From Anseranas semipalmata (lineage: Eukaryota; Chordata; Aves; Anseriformes; Anseranatidae), in the NCBI GenBank assembly GCA_013399115.1, contig VXAA01000089.1:244757-308756 (forward strand): a DNA stretch of 64,000 nt, given 5' to 3'. Position numbers and translations under genes: made by a program. The notes below the pieces were generated by a model. It saw only the letters and a list, made by a program, of their open reading frames with translations. It ran no database searches and was not told the origin of the DNA. This document shows, piece after piece, positions 23,635-36,800 of this stretch (position 1 is its first letter; every line of letters starts with the position of its first letter).

Positions 23635-24462
23635 CAACAGCCTGGTTTGTCCTAGTGATAGTGTCTTTTCAGTAGGCCACTTCCACATAGTGAAATGAGG
23701 CTCATGCACTTACACTGTGTATGCACATCTGTTAGCATCCTTTCTTCCATAAATGTTGATCCCATTAACCAATCCCAATCTAATTTGGCGGGGGGAAGAA
23801 TGTCATATATATTGTTACACTTAGTGAAAATTAGCAATTGAAGAGGAGACGGGGACCTTTTAAGTGCTCCAGCTGAGGGAAAAGAGTAGCAACAGCTCAC
23901 ACCTTATTAGATACCAGACAATACAAAGAAGCAGAAACAGCAGAAACAGCAACCACATCTTTGGAAAAGCTTCAATTAGCAATGAGGCATAAATCTGCTG
24001 GAAGCTGCACTTGCTTCAAGCTGGTGTTGAGAGGACTTCTGGGTGCAGCGAATCCCTCCGGGCTTTGCCAGAGCAGGCAGGAAACAGAAGGTGCTGGTGG
24101 AAATCACGCTGCGGAGAAACACTGCCCCACTAAGCAAGTGTGGGTTGGATCTTCGCATCAGTAAGATCAATTGCAATTGAAACCTCAAATTTAATTTCTG
24201 CTGTATCTATTTTCACAGCTATGGAAGAAATATTTCTTCCTTTCAGAGAATTTTGCAGAAAGTGGGCACAGCCATTGGCAAAAGTCCCATTGATTCAGGG
24301 CCAGAGAATAAACCTCTTCACACACTGCAGATAATTACAAGCTGTTTGCATTTTTAGCTCGTGTTAACAATCCAGTTAGAGGATATCGATTTTTCTTATT
24401 TACAGCTTTTTTATCTTAGGTTGGGAAAACTGTTATTAATCCAAGAGTCTGAGAGTCTGAGA
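23635..24462. other. Non-coding sequence, no gene seen
   Basis: No coding frame of note. The part 24150-24400 has no repeat signature and reads like unique sequence, but conservation cannot be judged from a single genome. Confidence 0.45.
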
Positions 24463-24463
24463 A

Positions 24464-24515
<52 letters not shown>

Positions 24516-24518
24516 AAA
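24463..24518 (+). repeat. (GAAA)n microsatellite
   Basis: About thirteen uninterrupted GAAA units, preceded by a doubled GAGTCTGA. It is perfect enough that it is probably length-polymorphic between individuals. Confidence 0.95.
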
Positions 24519-25329
24519 GCAAGCCACGACACCTACAAATTTTGTGGAGAGAGGGTTTTTATGAGGCAGTCACCCTCTGCACTGTAAAAAGTAAATAAGA
24601 AAGTGCATGACATCATTTATGAGCTAACCAAGTGGCAAAATAATGAAATGTCTTTGCTGATGGGAAGCATGAACTGATATATGCCTTAGATATCTGACTC
24701 TGTTAATTTAGAAGCCGCTTTCTTCAGTGGAAAAAAAATGTTAAAATACCCAGTATCTGCAATTTATTTCTGGTGTTCATGAATCAAACCCACACAAAAA
24801 TGAGGAAACCAAAATGCACCAGATAGATGTTGAACTGAGATGGTGATGATTAATGGCATTGTGATGAGAAGTAAATTTGTCAAAGACTGCTGTTCATGAC
24901 TAGTTTTGGATGAACTAAAGACAGGGAAGAAATCACAAAATGATAACATTTTATTTTAACATGCCTCTGCAAAAGGCTTCAGCTTCTCATTTCACATATT
25001 TTCACTTCAAACTGACAAAAGCTAAGCAAAATATTTTGTTTTTGTTAAGGGGAGGCAAAACAAAATGAAACTTCTTCTAGAGGACCCTGTAGTGCCTGCT
25101 TATGTTAAGGAAAAATACCTTTTTTTCTTTGAAAACGAGGAGATGTCAGATGACACAAAGAGCAGATGTCAGGAGACATCTGTCTTGGAGCAGCATTTCC
25201 CTCTTCATCTGTATAGAGGCAGAGATCTCTGGACCCCAACAGGAGGTGTTAGAAGTTGTAACTGCTTGAAGGTCTCCTTGGTGCATGACTGCTGGAAAGT
25301 ATACTGCTCTGGTTTTACCATGGTCAAAT
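24519..25329. other. Non-coding sequence, no gene seen
   Basis: Nothing recognisable. The 116-codon plus frame at 25065-25415 runs into the CR1 fragment that follows, so its last third is repeat-derived. Confidence 0.45.
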
Positions 25330-25560
25330 GCTGCGTGAGGAGAGGCTGCGAGAGCTGGGACTGTTCAGCCTGGAGAAGAGGCGGCTCAGGATCTTTCTCC
25401 TGTCTAAATGCCTGATGGGCAGTAACAAAGAAGATGAAGCCAGGCTCTTCTCAGTGGTGCCCACTGAGAGGGCAAGAGGCAAGGTGCACAAACTGAAATA
25501 GGGAAATTCTGTTTAATTACCATAAAGACCCTTTTTTAGTGTGCAGGTGGTCAAATACCT
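25330..25560 (+). mobile_element. CR1 LINE fragment
   Basis: 'gtgaggagaggctgcgagag', 'ctgggactgttcagcctgga', 'gaagaggcggctcagg', 'ccaggctcttctcagtggtg' and 'gcacaaactgaaatagg' follow the CR1 3' UTR in order. The copy is truncated at both ends and lacks the terminal part. Confidence 0.88.
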
Positions 25561-27461
25561 CCACAGCCTCCACCTGTGGTTCTGTGAAATGGCTTCTTCT
25601 TTACCAATAGCTTTTACCAAACTCTGAAAGCAAACTGACACACTGAGTGTCATCCAGTGCTCAACTCGAAGGAAAGGAATAGCCATCAGGGCATGTTTCT
25701 GATCAAAGAAAACTATTTCTTAACTTCTAAGCCATCTCTGTTTTGGTAAACTATATATCTGTCAACTTGAGGGATAAGATCAGACAATGCCTATACTTTC
25801 CATATGCTTCTTTTGCTACAGATCATTCAGCCAAAGGTAACTGAATGTCTGAATCTGAACTTTAGTTTATTATTTTGAAATATTTTGGATCTTGTAAAAG
25901 CATATGAAAACTAAACTTTTCTGCAGGGCATATGGACCATTTTCCTACTGCTGGCACCAAGAAGATAAATTAGCTTCACTGCAGAAGAGCAGAAGACATT
26001 TTGAAGATTTTTGAGATTAGTTTAATTAGCTAATAAAACGAAATAGAATACACATATTTCATTGAGATAGTAGAAATGCATTATCTTGAACAATAAGCAC
26101 AACATTTGCATGCAGCTCATGATAGCAAAGAGATTGTGAGTAATACATGAGAGAGAATTAACAGGAGAGGGGAAGCTGAAGGAGGAGAGGGGTGAGGATA
26201 CAGCTGGAGCTGTCAGAGCATCAAGGACAATTGACACGAAGGTTAAGGGCGTAGGGCTACAGAGGCAGCTGCATTCAGGTCAAGCTCCCTTTGCCCAAAT
26301 CTAGACTAACCATGCACGAGGCTCTTCCACTCCACAAACCACATAGCTTGTGTTAATATGCTGAGAGGCAAATGATATTGCTCAGGCACTGTGCCATGCT
26401 ACAGCAGCTCTGTGCTTCTCGGGAGCAGAGTTGGCTCTGTGTCTGGTTAGCTCAAAAGCTTGCACAGCTCAAGCAGCGGTCTGTCTGTGCCCACCCACAC
26501 AGTTATGTCCCAGGGAGCACGTTCCCAGGAGCATCTCAGTTTGTGTCTAGAACTGCTTCTGAAACAAGCTGACAGAAGAGAAAGAGGTCATAAAGTAGAG
26601 CAAGTGGGACACAGGAAAATGGAAAGGAGAGAGAAAAATTGTGCTAATAATCATTAGCCTTCTTCTAGGCCTAGAATCGGCTTATGAAGGGGGTTGACAA
26701 ACATCAGAGCTGGTACACAAGGAAGAAAGGTCTGGGAGGCCCTGCATGGCTGGGAGGTGTGGGTAGGGGAGTGGAAGAGAGAGAAAAAGGAGGAGAAACC
26801 ACACTCCACTTTGGAGCATCAGAAAGCTGATGGATTTGTTCAGCTGTTCATGAAGCCACTGCCTAAGGTTTTGGGGTCCTTAGGGAACATGGAGAACATA
26901 GAGTGTCCTCATATTAATTAAGAAGTCTTTGCCATTACCATCACTGGAAACATAATTGGGTGCATATAGTGTAGCCTAAGAAACTACTGGCAACTCACTT
27001 TCCCTTATAGTAAAATATAAATGGATAAGGACCTTGAACACAATGAGCACATCTAGAGGACATATTTTATGGAAAGAAGACATTGCTATTAAAATCAGGA
27101 TTTTATTATTGATGGCTCATTAGTTTAAAGGATAACTAATCTGTGGTTTTAGTAAATGGATACATTGTGACTTGAAAACTGTTCACCACCACCAAAACAT
27201 CCATTAGCCATTACTTTTGTACTGCTGTGTAAGGGCCTGTCTTTGGTTTTCTTTTTCGTGTGCTTGGACTTACATTCTTGATTAGCCTTCAGTATTACAA
27301 CAGCATAAATCAAGCTGACTAAATTCAGTTCACTATGAAATGTGAAATCTATTTCCCCAATAATTATTGATGGAAGCTATTTACATTATGAAATCCATAT
27401 TCCCACTTGCTTGTTGACAAGACCTTCAACCCCCTCTCACTTTCTTCTTTTAAGTTCCATA
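25561..27461. other. Non-coding sequence, no gene seen
   Basis: AT-rich apart from 26370-26560. No supported gene, RNA or mobile element was seen. Confidence 0.5.
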
Positions 27462-27862
27462 ACTGGGAACTGGGATTGTTTAGTCTGGAAAAGAGGAGGC
27501 TCAGGGGAGACCTTATTGCCCTCTACAACTACCTGAAAGGAAGTTGTGGTGAGCTGGGGGCCAGCATCTTCTCACAGATAACTAGCAATAGGACTAGGGG
27601 GAATGGCCTCAAGTTGCGCCAGGGGACGTTCAGGTTGGAAATTAGGAGAAATTTCTTCTCAGAAAGAGTGGTTAGGCATTGGGATGGGTTGCCCAGGGAG
27701 CTGGTGGAGTCACCATCCCTGGGGGTGTTTAAGGAAAGTTTGGATGTGGTATTTAGGGACATTGTTTAGTGGGTAGTATTGGTGGTAGGGGGACGGTTGG
27801 ACTAGATGATCTTGGAGGTCTTTTCCAACCTTAGTTATTCTATGATTCTATGATTCTATAAC
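27462..27862 (+). mobile_element. CR1 LINE 3' end, well preserved
   Basis: The best-preserved CR1 copy in the window. It starts at 'gggaactgggattgtttagt', runs through 'ctcaggggagaccttattgc', 'aatggcctcaagttgcgcca', 'ggagctggtggagtcacca' and 'gactagatgatcttggaggt', and ends in three ATTCTATG-type repeats. It is 5'-truncated to about 0.4 kb. The 120-codon plus frame across it (27407-27769) is UTR sequence and not a protein. Confidence 0.96.
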
Positions 27863-30800
27863 TTTCTTCTGACAAAAGAAGAAGGAAAAATATTTTTATT
27901 ATTTTTTCCCCTTCTGTTCACCAAGATAAAAGAGTAAGATGCACAGGTGTCTGCATATGCTTAGAATACCTTTATTAAAACAGGAACTAGACCAAACATC
28001 ATCCTATATAAATGGCAGTTCACATCTTGGATGAATGTAATGATTAACTTGGGTATCCAATGACAGCAGTTTCAGCTCAAGCTAAAGGGAGATGCTCTCT
28101 CCCTTGGAGCTGTGACAGATTCGCATCCTGTGGTGTTTGGATACTGTCCTCCTAAATTGTAATGCATTGGCTCATCCTGCGTGTAAATAAACAACTGTAC
28201 TTATTTATGTAAGCTTGCTGTTGTGTGTTGCAGCACTTTTAAATGGAAAGTGGAGCATTTTCAGTGAAGGATACTTAACTATTTTATAAACTTTCCATGT
28301 CAGTTCTCCCCAGCCTGAATTCTAACCTTCAACCCTGCAAGAAAAGAAGTCACTAAAAACTATTCTCTTTACTGTGATTTAGACTGTGATTTTGAGCCAC
28401 AGCCTTGAGCTATTACCGCTGTGCTGTGGAGCATCCCCAGGATCTGTTTATTTCTCTGAATCACAACTTCTTTCCTTTCATCTTGCTCTGTGCAGGAGCA
28501 GCAACTTATTACTGGCCTCAAATTTTATCCCAGGCTACCTCAGCCACCCAGCTGAAAGGTAGGCTTAATCTCATCTGATTGGAGGGGACATATGAAATAA
28601 TTGCCTTTTTCTTCCTATGCAATGGACCCAGAACCAGATAATATATAGGACAGCCAAAGAGGAGGAACCCATTCTTTGTTGGACTGCAGAGCACTCGCCA
28701 CAGGCATGTCCATTGATAGACGAGATTTGGGCTCTTACATGAAAATCTCTACGGATATTTAAAAGGATATTTAAGACTGTTTATCAGAACAGAAATATAT
28801 TCCATTACCCATGCTCACACATGCACCCCTGGAGCTGCAGTAGTGCCATGTGTCAGCTGGACGCTGCTCGCTGCCACCATGGTGGTTGTGTTCAAGTGGT
28901 TCTGTACGCATGCATGTGTATGTGAAGCTTATGAAGAACTGTGGAGCTGGCATCAAAGTGTAAAGCAAGAATAGCACAAACAGAAATAATTTATGACCAT
29001 GAACCACCCCAGACATGACCACAAATGGGAGTTGTCTGGATAAGAGAAAGTTTGACAGCTCTTTGAATCAGAGCACTAAATAAAGACATGCATTTGTGGT
29101 GCTCCTAGAAGGACTCTGCTTCCAGAAATCAATGCAAAGATTTGTTCAGCCCAATATGTGGCATTTTTCTCCCCTTCTCAGACAGACTAATTTTACCTAG
29201 AAACATGCTGTCTGTATTACATCTCCTCCTCTTTTTCCTGCAGATGATAAGGCATTGTCCAAAACTGACCTAACAACAGCAATAAGAGAGATGGATTGTC
29301 CCTTTATGTTACTTAGACAGTGGTTAAAGTTAATAAAGGTTCAGGCTGCTTCTTTGTGCTGCAGATGCTGCACAACAGACCAGTCCCCTGAGGAGCACAG
29401 CTAGAGATGCTGGGCCCCAGATCACTCCTCAGACACCAGGATGGCAGCTGCAGCATTTGTTCCCTCATGAAGATATCTCACATTTGCTTCTCTCCACACT
29501 TCTCTATCCCTGCTGGACAGCTGAAAGTGTATCCTCAGCATAGTCAATGTTCTCTCTCACACCGAGACAAGAAATACCATTAGTGTGTGAATGATATATG
29601 AGGTGAACAGTTCCTGTACCCCTCCCTTTTTGTTCAGGGGTTGACTGCGAGCAAATCCCTGTCTCCTTCCCTCACGCAGTCCATCAGAGACCTAAAGCTT
29701 TGACCCTCACTCTCTGCACCCCACTCCTCCTATAAGCAACTGCTTCCCAACAGAGGCTGCAGAATTAGGCATAAGACATTAGGCATATGACAAATGATGC
29801 TGTTTTTGTAGACTGTGCAGATCCAGAGGTCAAACACACTATTAATAATTCTCTGACTTTTTAAAAGCTGTATTTCCTCCATTTGTTGGCAACATGATTT
29901 GAAAGGGCTGTACAAGACGCTTAAAACAGCAGCTGAACAGAGGCATTTTAGCACTGTCCAATATTGATTTTTGTCTCTAACTCGCCTCATTGCTGAGACT
30001 GGTTTCAATATCCTGTGAAATTTAAGTGAAGATACTTCCAATCTCAGTAGCTGTGCACTGCCATTTGATACCATAGGTAAGCCAGTAGTATCTTTCTTAG
30101 TAACATAGTTTGGCTCAAATAGGAAGAGTGCCACAAATCTCCACCCTAGACCACTGCTGCCTGCATCAGAGAAAGCCTGGGTGAGGAACAAATGGAGGTG
30201 GGCTGGAACAGGGAGCCCCGTCATCAGCTTGGCTTGCTTGCCAAGCTGAACCTGTTCCAGAAAAAAATTGGACACCACATAGAGCTGGTACAGCAGATTA
30301 TTTCTGCCTGGAGACAAGGATCCCCAAGGAACTTGAGTAAATTCAAAGAACTAGCTGGTGTGCTCCCATGAAACAGAAGCTTAAAGGAAAAAGACATTCA
30401 GGAAATTTATCAAATCCTTAACCAAAATTAAGGACATAAGCATATGTGAAAAATGAAAATGTGAAAGAAAAATAAACATTGTAAACATTGATTTGGCTCA
30501 TCATGAGAGTGACCTGAAATTTAAGAAATTTTCCTACTGAGGAAATTAGGACAAATAATTCATAACGGGTACAAAAGTATTGTGTGATATTTGTTGGGAC
30601 AACAGGCAAGGACAGCAAATGAGATCTTGATAGAAGAGAAAAAAAAGTGGTGAGGAAGTGATCTATATTTATACTAGAAAGAAAAAAAAAAAACAAAGAA
30701 GGAAAGAACTGGTTTTCTGCTTTGTGAAGAAGGATAGAGGAGCACAACTGAAAATGATGCTCAGAAGGCTGAAGTGCTTCAGCCTATTTTTTCTTTACCT

Positions 30801-33800
30801 CATTAAAAAGTTTAAAACAACTCAAACTATACAGACTTTAGAACTTATTAAGAACTTAAGTTAGCAGAGAGCAGAAGAAGAGGTTACATAGATAAAATAT
30901 TAATTTTCAAATCATGTGAGCCTTGTAAAATTCACCCCAGAGTGCCCAGGGAATTGGGTAACACAATTTCATAGCCATGAGCAATTAACTTTAAGGACCG
31001 ATGGAGGGTGAACAAAGTTCCAGGAGACTGCAAAATGACCTCTCAAGAGCTCTTCCAGCCGTGGTTACCAATGGTATAAGAAGGGAAAAACAAAGGTAGG
31101 ACCGTGACTTATTGATTTGTAGTTCCTTCTTTGGGAAGCCACAGTGGCAAAGCAACTACTTGATATTCTCACTATAGGCAAAGCATAACGTTTTGAGAAC
31201 ACAAGGTCAGACTGCATCAAATCAAAGGTCCATCTATCATGACACTGTCTCAGATAGTAGCCTGCAGCAGATACTGCTGTATCTAAAACAAAGTGCAAGG
31301 TCAGTATGCGCCAGCATATTCTCTCAACAATCAGAAGCTTAAGGACTTACAGAGCTAGAGACTATGAATCTTTATGTTAATAGCCCTCTGTGATCCTTAA
31401 TAGCCCTTAACAATTACTAATCAAGAGACTTGAGTGCTGTCTTTGTTACATGAAATCAGAAGATAATACATAGAAACTGAAAATAGTCACATACTTCCCA
31501 CTACTCTGATTTTCAGTAAATATATTTTTGTTCCCACCTTGGATGTATTGTTATCAAATATACATTTACTGCATGAACAGCTGATCCTTGAGAAAAGCAA
31601 TACCAAAATGTCAGGATAGCTACTTGGTATTATTTACATTCGAGCACAGTTACTCTGGCTAGTTTGTCAGAAGCTGCTTCATGCTATATCTGAACCAAAT
31701 TTATTTTAAGCTATAAAGAGACAAAAACCAATCTCATCTGGATGGATACACTGCAGTGGAGACTAGTGATTACAGGACTTTATTTACATTTCTAGCTGAT
31801 CAACATCTTTTAGATACTTCTAATGGGAAGAATTGATTTTTTTTTCTTTACAAAAGGGACTTAATCAATTTTGCTTCTGGAAATGTTTTATTCAACAATA
31901 GCTAAACTTCCCTGAATACACGTCTGTCAAAGCAGAGACTACTATTGGAAAAGAGAAGCCTTTCATGCTGATATAAAGATATCCGTTTTATTATTTGAAT
32001 AGAAGCCTATTGATTTTTTAAAACATGAAAAAGCTTACTATAATATATATGCCTTAAATGTGCAAAATCTTCCCCAAATTCCTGCAAAATATTAGCAAAA
32101 TTTAAGTTGGGTTCATTTTGCTAGGATATTTTTTTAAGTATTTTGTATTTGAATGTCTAGTACAAAATGATATTCTTTAATGGCATTCTTCAGAAAAAAA
32201 AAAAAAGAAATATTTGTCATCCCTTTTGGATTCATTTATTTTACGGGTTATGTAATGATTAAGATCCTTCTGCAGTGCTGGGCTGTGACTTAAGAGGTCT
32301 TGGCGTCTCTTCTCAGCTCTCCAGCTGGCTCTCTGGACAGAGGACGTGAGTCACTTCATCTGTAAAACAGGGGCAGGATATGTCCTATACACTGCTTTGA
32401 TACCAAGGTGCAGGAGGCCTTGTGTAAACATTACGCATCATGCCACAGGAGATCTCACTTCTCAAGCAGCTGCATACATTCAGATGGAAGCACTTTCAGA
32501 GCTGGTCTGCAGGTGAAGAACAAACACGTGTGGTTTAGGTTGCAATGCCCTCATTCAAAAAGATGACCAAATGCACGTGAAGTGCAACTCAGTTAACAGT
32601 AATACCTCAGAATTTTTACCATATTATGTAAAGGTGGAAGATTCTGCACATGAGAAAAAATCTCTTTGCAAGTGTTTAATACAGCAAGTCTGCAAAAGTA
32701 TTTTAACTGGATTTGCATTGAAGTCTAATAAGAAATTGCATTATTTGGCTGAGTTTCTAGAATGGGTATGACATTGATGTTTACACAAACAAATATTAAC
32801 TGGGTTCATTTCAAAGAGGAGATTCTTGTCTTGTCTGGTTTTATGGAAAAGTATAATAGCCAGAATTTCATTTAAACTGGTATGAAAATCAGAGAATTCT
32901 GCAGTCTACAGGATTCTTGACCTTGGCAGGACTTACGCGTAAGGGAAAAAAAGCCCCTGTACATACAATACATGATGATGAGTCCTTCAACATGTAAAAA
33001 GATAAGATTAAAAAGAACCCTGTAAAAACGAGTAACAAATAATTTAGCATTTGCTTTCAGTTAGAAAGCCTCCCAGATCTTTAAGCTGATGGATTGTCAT
33101 ATCTATAAATACACCTACTCTCTTAACCTCTTAATAACCATTGGTTGTACACCATAGGTAATATCTGGCACGAGTGCAATTTACTGCAGTCAATTTAGTT
33201 ACCTTGGGGACACATTTATTACTGCTATAGCAGCAACAGCCTGAAAACCAAATGGGGAACCAGGGCCCTAATGCACCGGGTACTCTGGAAACTCCTAACA
33301 GAAGCAGACAGCCCCTGCTCCAACCTGAATCCAGTCTCATCGGTGGCGCTCCCACTCACGCTTTGATTAACATGACAGCAGCAGGGAGAGGTCCGGTCCT
33401 GTCATGCAGCGTATGAAAAACAACATTGCAAGGCATGACCTGCATGCCATATACTCGTACCACGTTTGGGTGGGAGCAGAGGCTGTTGAGGGTGGGTGAG
33501 GTGCTAAGCTGGCATGCACTGGTCCTTCGGGAAAAACAAAAAGCACAAGCCAGGAGCAAGCCGTGGCACGGCTGGGGCAAGGACATGGTCCCAACATTGC
33601 ATCGTATGTGGTTATGGCAGTCAGGGGCTCAGCACCCACCTACTGCCACAGCACCCCCAGCCACCTGCTTGCACAGCCCTGGCTGCCCTCTCCTCTCTAT
33701 TTTTTTTTAAATATGAAGCTAGGTGGGACACCTGTGTAGTGAAGTCCTAAAGCCTGCATTGTTTGGTACTTTCTGACTGTGACTGGGAGTTCAGTGAGGG
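27863..33800. other. Non-coding sequence, no gene seen
   Basis: About 6 kb without a supported gene. The longest open frame is on the minus strand at 29730-30317 (195 codons from a TTG, 164 from its first ATG at 30224). It shows no domain, signal peptide or coding-type composition that I recognise. Short A runs occur at 30685-30697 and 32193-32204. The 33300-33700 part is GC-richer and has several short overlapping frames. Confidence 0.5.
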
Positions 33801-33840
33801 ACAAAGACAACCACAGCAACAGAGCTCAGCTTTACAGATT

Positions 33841-33846
33841 TTTATT
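33841..33846 (-). other. TMEM74: Candidate distal poly(A) signal of TMEM74
   Basis: On the minus strand this is AATAAA embedded in an A-rich context. About 20-45 bases further on comes the GU-rich stretch TTGCTGTGGTTGTCTTTGTC. That spacing is the classical layout of a cleavage and polyadenylation site. It lies about 4.5 kb after the TMEM74 stop with no other gene between, so a long 3' UTR ending here is plausible. Confidence 0.4.
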
Positions 33847-36800
33847 TTTTAATCTGTACAGAACGCTGTTGCTATTATAATAAGGCATCAAATGCACAAT
33901 CGAAAAGCTCACGATGAACTGTGACGTTTCGCCCTTTTGCGGGTCAAAAAGGAGTTTTACAAGATTAAAGCCTTTGCTTTCCCAATCAGTAAACTGGATA
34001 TTCATTACAGACAGATTTTTAAAAGAATTACAAAGGTTAAAAAACTGTAAACATATCAAAAACAGCAACAACCCAGCATAGCTTCCTAGGAGAGAGTTTC
34101 GGGTTTCCCTGCTGCGGGTCAGGCTTCGGGCTGGCAGTGAGGAGGTGAGGCCGGCTGGGCCAGGAGCCGTGCTGGGTGCCTCACCACGGACCTCTCTGTG
34201 TGGCAGAGTCCCACAGCACAGCGTTCAGCAGTTCCCAAAGGGCCCAGCCTCCGTCACAGATTTCTGATTGAGAAAAAGAAACTGAGAAAACCGGTCACTG
34301 GGGAGCTGTTTCAGCAGCAGGGGGTACAGGGAGGAGCCCCAGCCAAGGCCTTGCATTCCCTCAGTGGGGAGGCAGAGGCCAGGGCAGAGCCAGGCCCCAC
34401 AGGCTGGCACCCCCGCTGGCACATCATGAGGTAGAAAATGGGCAAGTGTCACATTTTGCTGTGAGGGTCAGTCAGAAATAAACTGTTCCGCCCCTGGCAC
34501 AAATCATGGTTTGTTTCCAGGGTGTTCCAGGGGGTACCTAAAACCCACCTGGTATGCCCCAAAATTTACATCCCCAAAGAAGGAAGCTCTCCATTGATCC
34601 ATGCAACAAGTTTAGCCAAGGTAATGGAAAAATACAATTTTCTTCACACTTGTACCCTTAAAGCTTTTAAATTTTGAGCAGGGGAAATCAAATTGCTAGT
34701 GTGTACGAGCAGGCAATTAATCTCCCTTGGCCTCAGCCTTTGGTACTGCCATTTGCGACCGGGATAATGTGGACACTCATCCACCAGGCAGCAGACTAAT
34801 ACATTCATTTCCCACAACCAAACACCAGACAGCAAGCGTTTTGGTTTCTCTCGCACTATACATCATTGGAACCTGAGAGTCCAGAGGTTTTATGTCACAC
34901 CACCAACCCACACAGTCTTCTCATTTGTTTGGTGATCAGAGAAATGTCCTGAGAGTTTTTATTTGCTGAAGTCCTGCACTCTGTCCTCTAAAGGCCTGCC
35001 TTCACCTCTTTTGTAGCACACATTAACAACAAAATAAAGAAACTGTGTTAGTTCTGTTAATTTTTTTTTTTATTCCTTACACTTCTGCAGTGTGTATTTA
35101 GATTATTAGGTTGACTTATGTTTCCTTAAAATGCTCAGGGAAAATTTGAGGGTTCATTTAAGTATTGCAGGCTTATGATCTGTGACAGGCATTTTACAAA
35201 GCATCAGAAAACTTCTCACTTGATAATACTATACTGGCAGTCTGGGGAACACAGTCTTCTCTAGTGCTAATAACCAGCATTAAGGCATGCCATGGTTCCT
35301 ACAAGAAATCTGTGATCCTTACAGTGTTAGCTGTCATCTTTCTGCAATTATGGAACGTATTCCAATTTTATGCATATGTATCATTAAAAAATAAAAATAA
35401 TGGCTCTCAAAACTGCCAGCCTCAGTTTTAGAGCTTTTGTCAAGTACAGCTTTTCCTGTTAGGGGCCTGGGGTGATGAAAGGGTTTTTGCCCCCCTGGTG
35501 ACATCCATCCCCTGCCCCGCAATGGCTGCTGCCCCTGGCCAGGCACTGACTGCCCTCCTGCTTGGCACGGCCTCCCCTGCACTTCTGGAGGCCAGGGCCA
35601 GCCGGTTCCTGTCCTAGGGCCAGGGCAGGAGGCAGCACTGTCCCCACCATCCCACCTCAAGCGGTGTTAACAGGCCCTGCAGGCAGTGTCCTCGTACCTG
35701 GCAGTGGGCAAAGGGCAGCTAATGAGGAGCCTTCCTCCTCCATGTCTCGCTTCTCGTGCTATTTCACTCCTTGTTCTCGCTGATCCCAATGGGCCGAAGG
35801 TTTCTCCTTACATATGTAAGCTATTCCTCTTTTTCACCCTAGAAATTCAGTCCTGAATCCCTGATGACACACCCAGAGGGATGTAAGCTCTCCCAAGATG
35901 ACTGCTGAAATGCTGGCCACTGCAAGTTCCTGCCCTCAGACATGCTCTGTATCATGACATAACATCTGGTAATAACATCTACTAGGCAGCAGTATTGCCG
36001 AATAAGGCTGCTCCTTTAATTACCAACTAACACTGGACTAAAGCAGCAGTTAGAACAGGTAACATCTAAGTAGCATCTCTTTTGCAGGGCCGAAGTTAAA
36101 ACCTGGGTACAACATCACGCTATTTACAGCAACCAAAAGCACGAATCTGGAGTAGTGCAGGTTCTCCAGCAAGGGCACCCATGACCAGTGAGCACAAAGG
36201 ACTGAACACAGGCAAGGGCCAGGCACAGGTGCTGCACATGCCTTCTGACGTGAACAGCCAAAGAAGGCATGAGGAATGAGGTGGCAAAACAGCATTCGGT
36301 CTTTTTCTGCATGAGGACCCCCTGCTTCCACCTGCCACTCATGTTATTTCTGCAGACTGAAAAATCACTTTCCAATAATTTGGGGCACAATTAAGACACA
36401 GAACACAGAAGACAGGTGGTCCTCCTGGCACATGTAATGCAGGCTGGGAAGGTACCATAAAAAGTCTCATTCGGGTATAAAATACAGTTTTTCCCTTTGC
36501 AGCTCAGAGTCACACCCAGCCAGTGTGCTCTGACCCTCGTATCAAGCTGTCCTTCCAAAAAAGAGCAGGGCAGTGATTGTGATCTCCACCAGTCACTCTA
36601 GACTGAGAAGGAAACCCAGACGCCCTGGGAGCTCTAGCTAGGAGAAAGCGATGTCGGAAACACCAGGTCCCAGCACCACCTGAGCAGGAAGATTTTTTGT
36701 TATTCTGAACCTCGTGTTGCCACCCCCTCCCAAGATTCTTCTCAGATATGTCACAGCAAGAAAAGAAAAAGTCTCATTCATAAAATATTTGATATTCCTG

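Noticed and set aside
27407..27769. 120-codon plus-strand frame
   Set aside because: It is CR1 3' UTR sequence that happens to be open.
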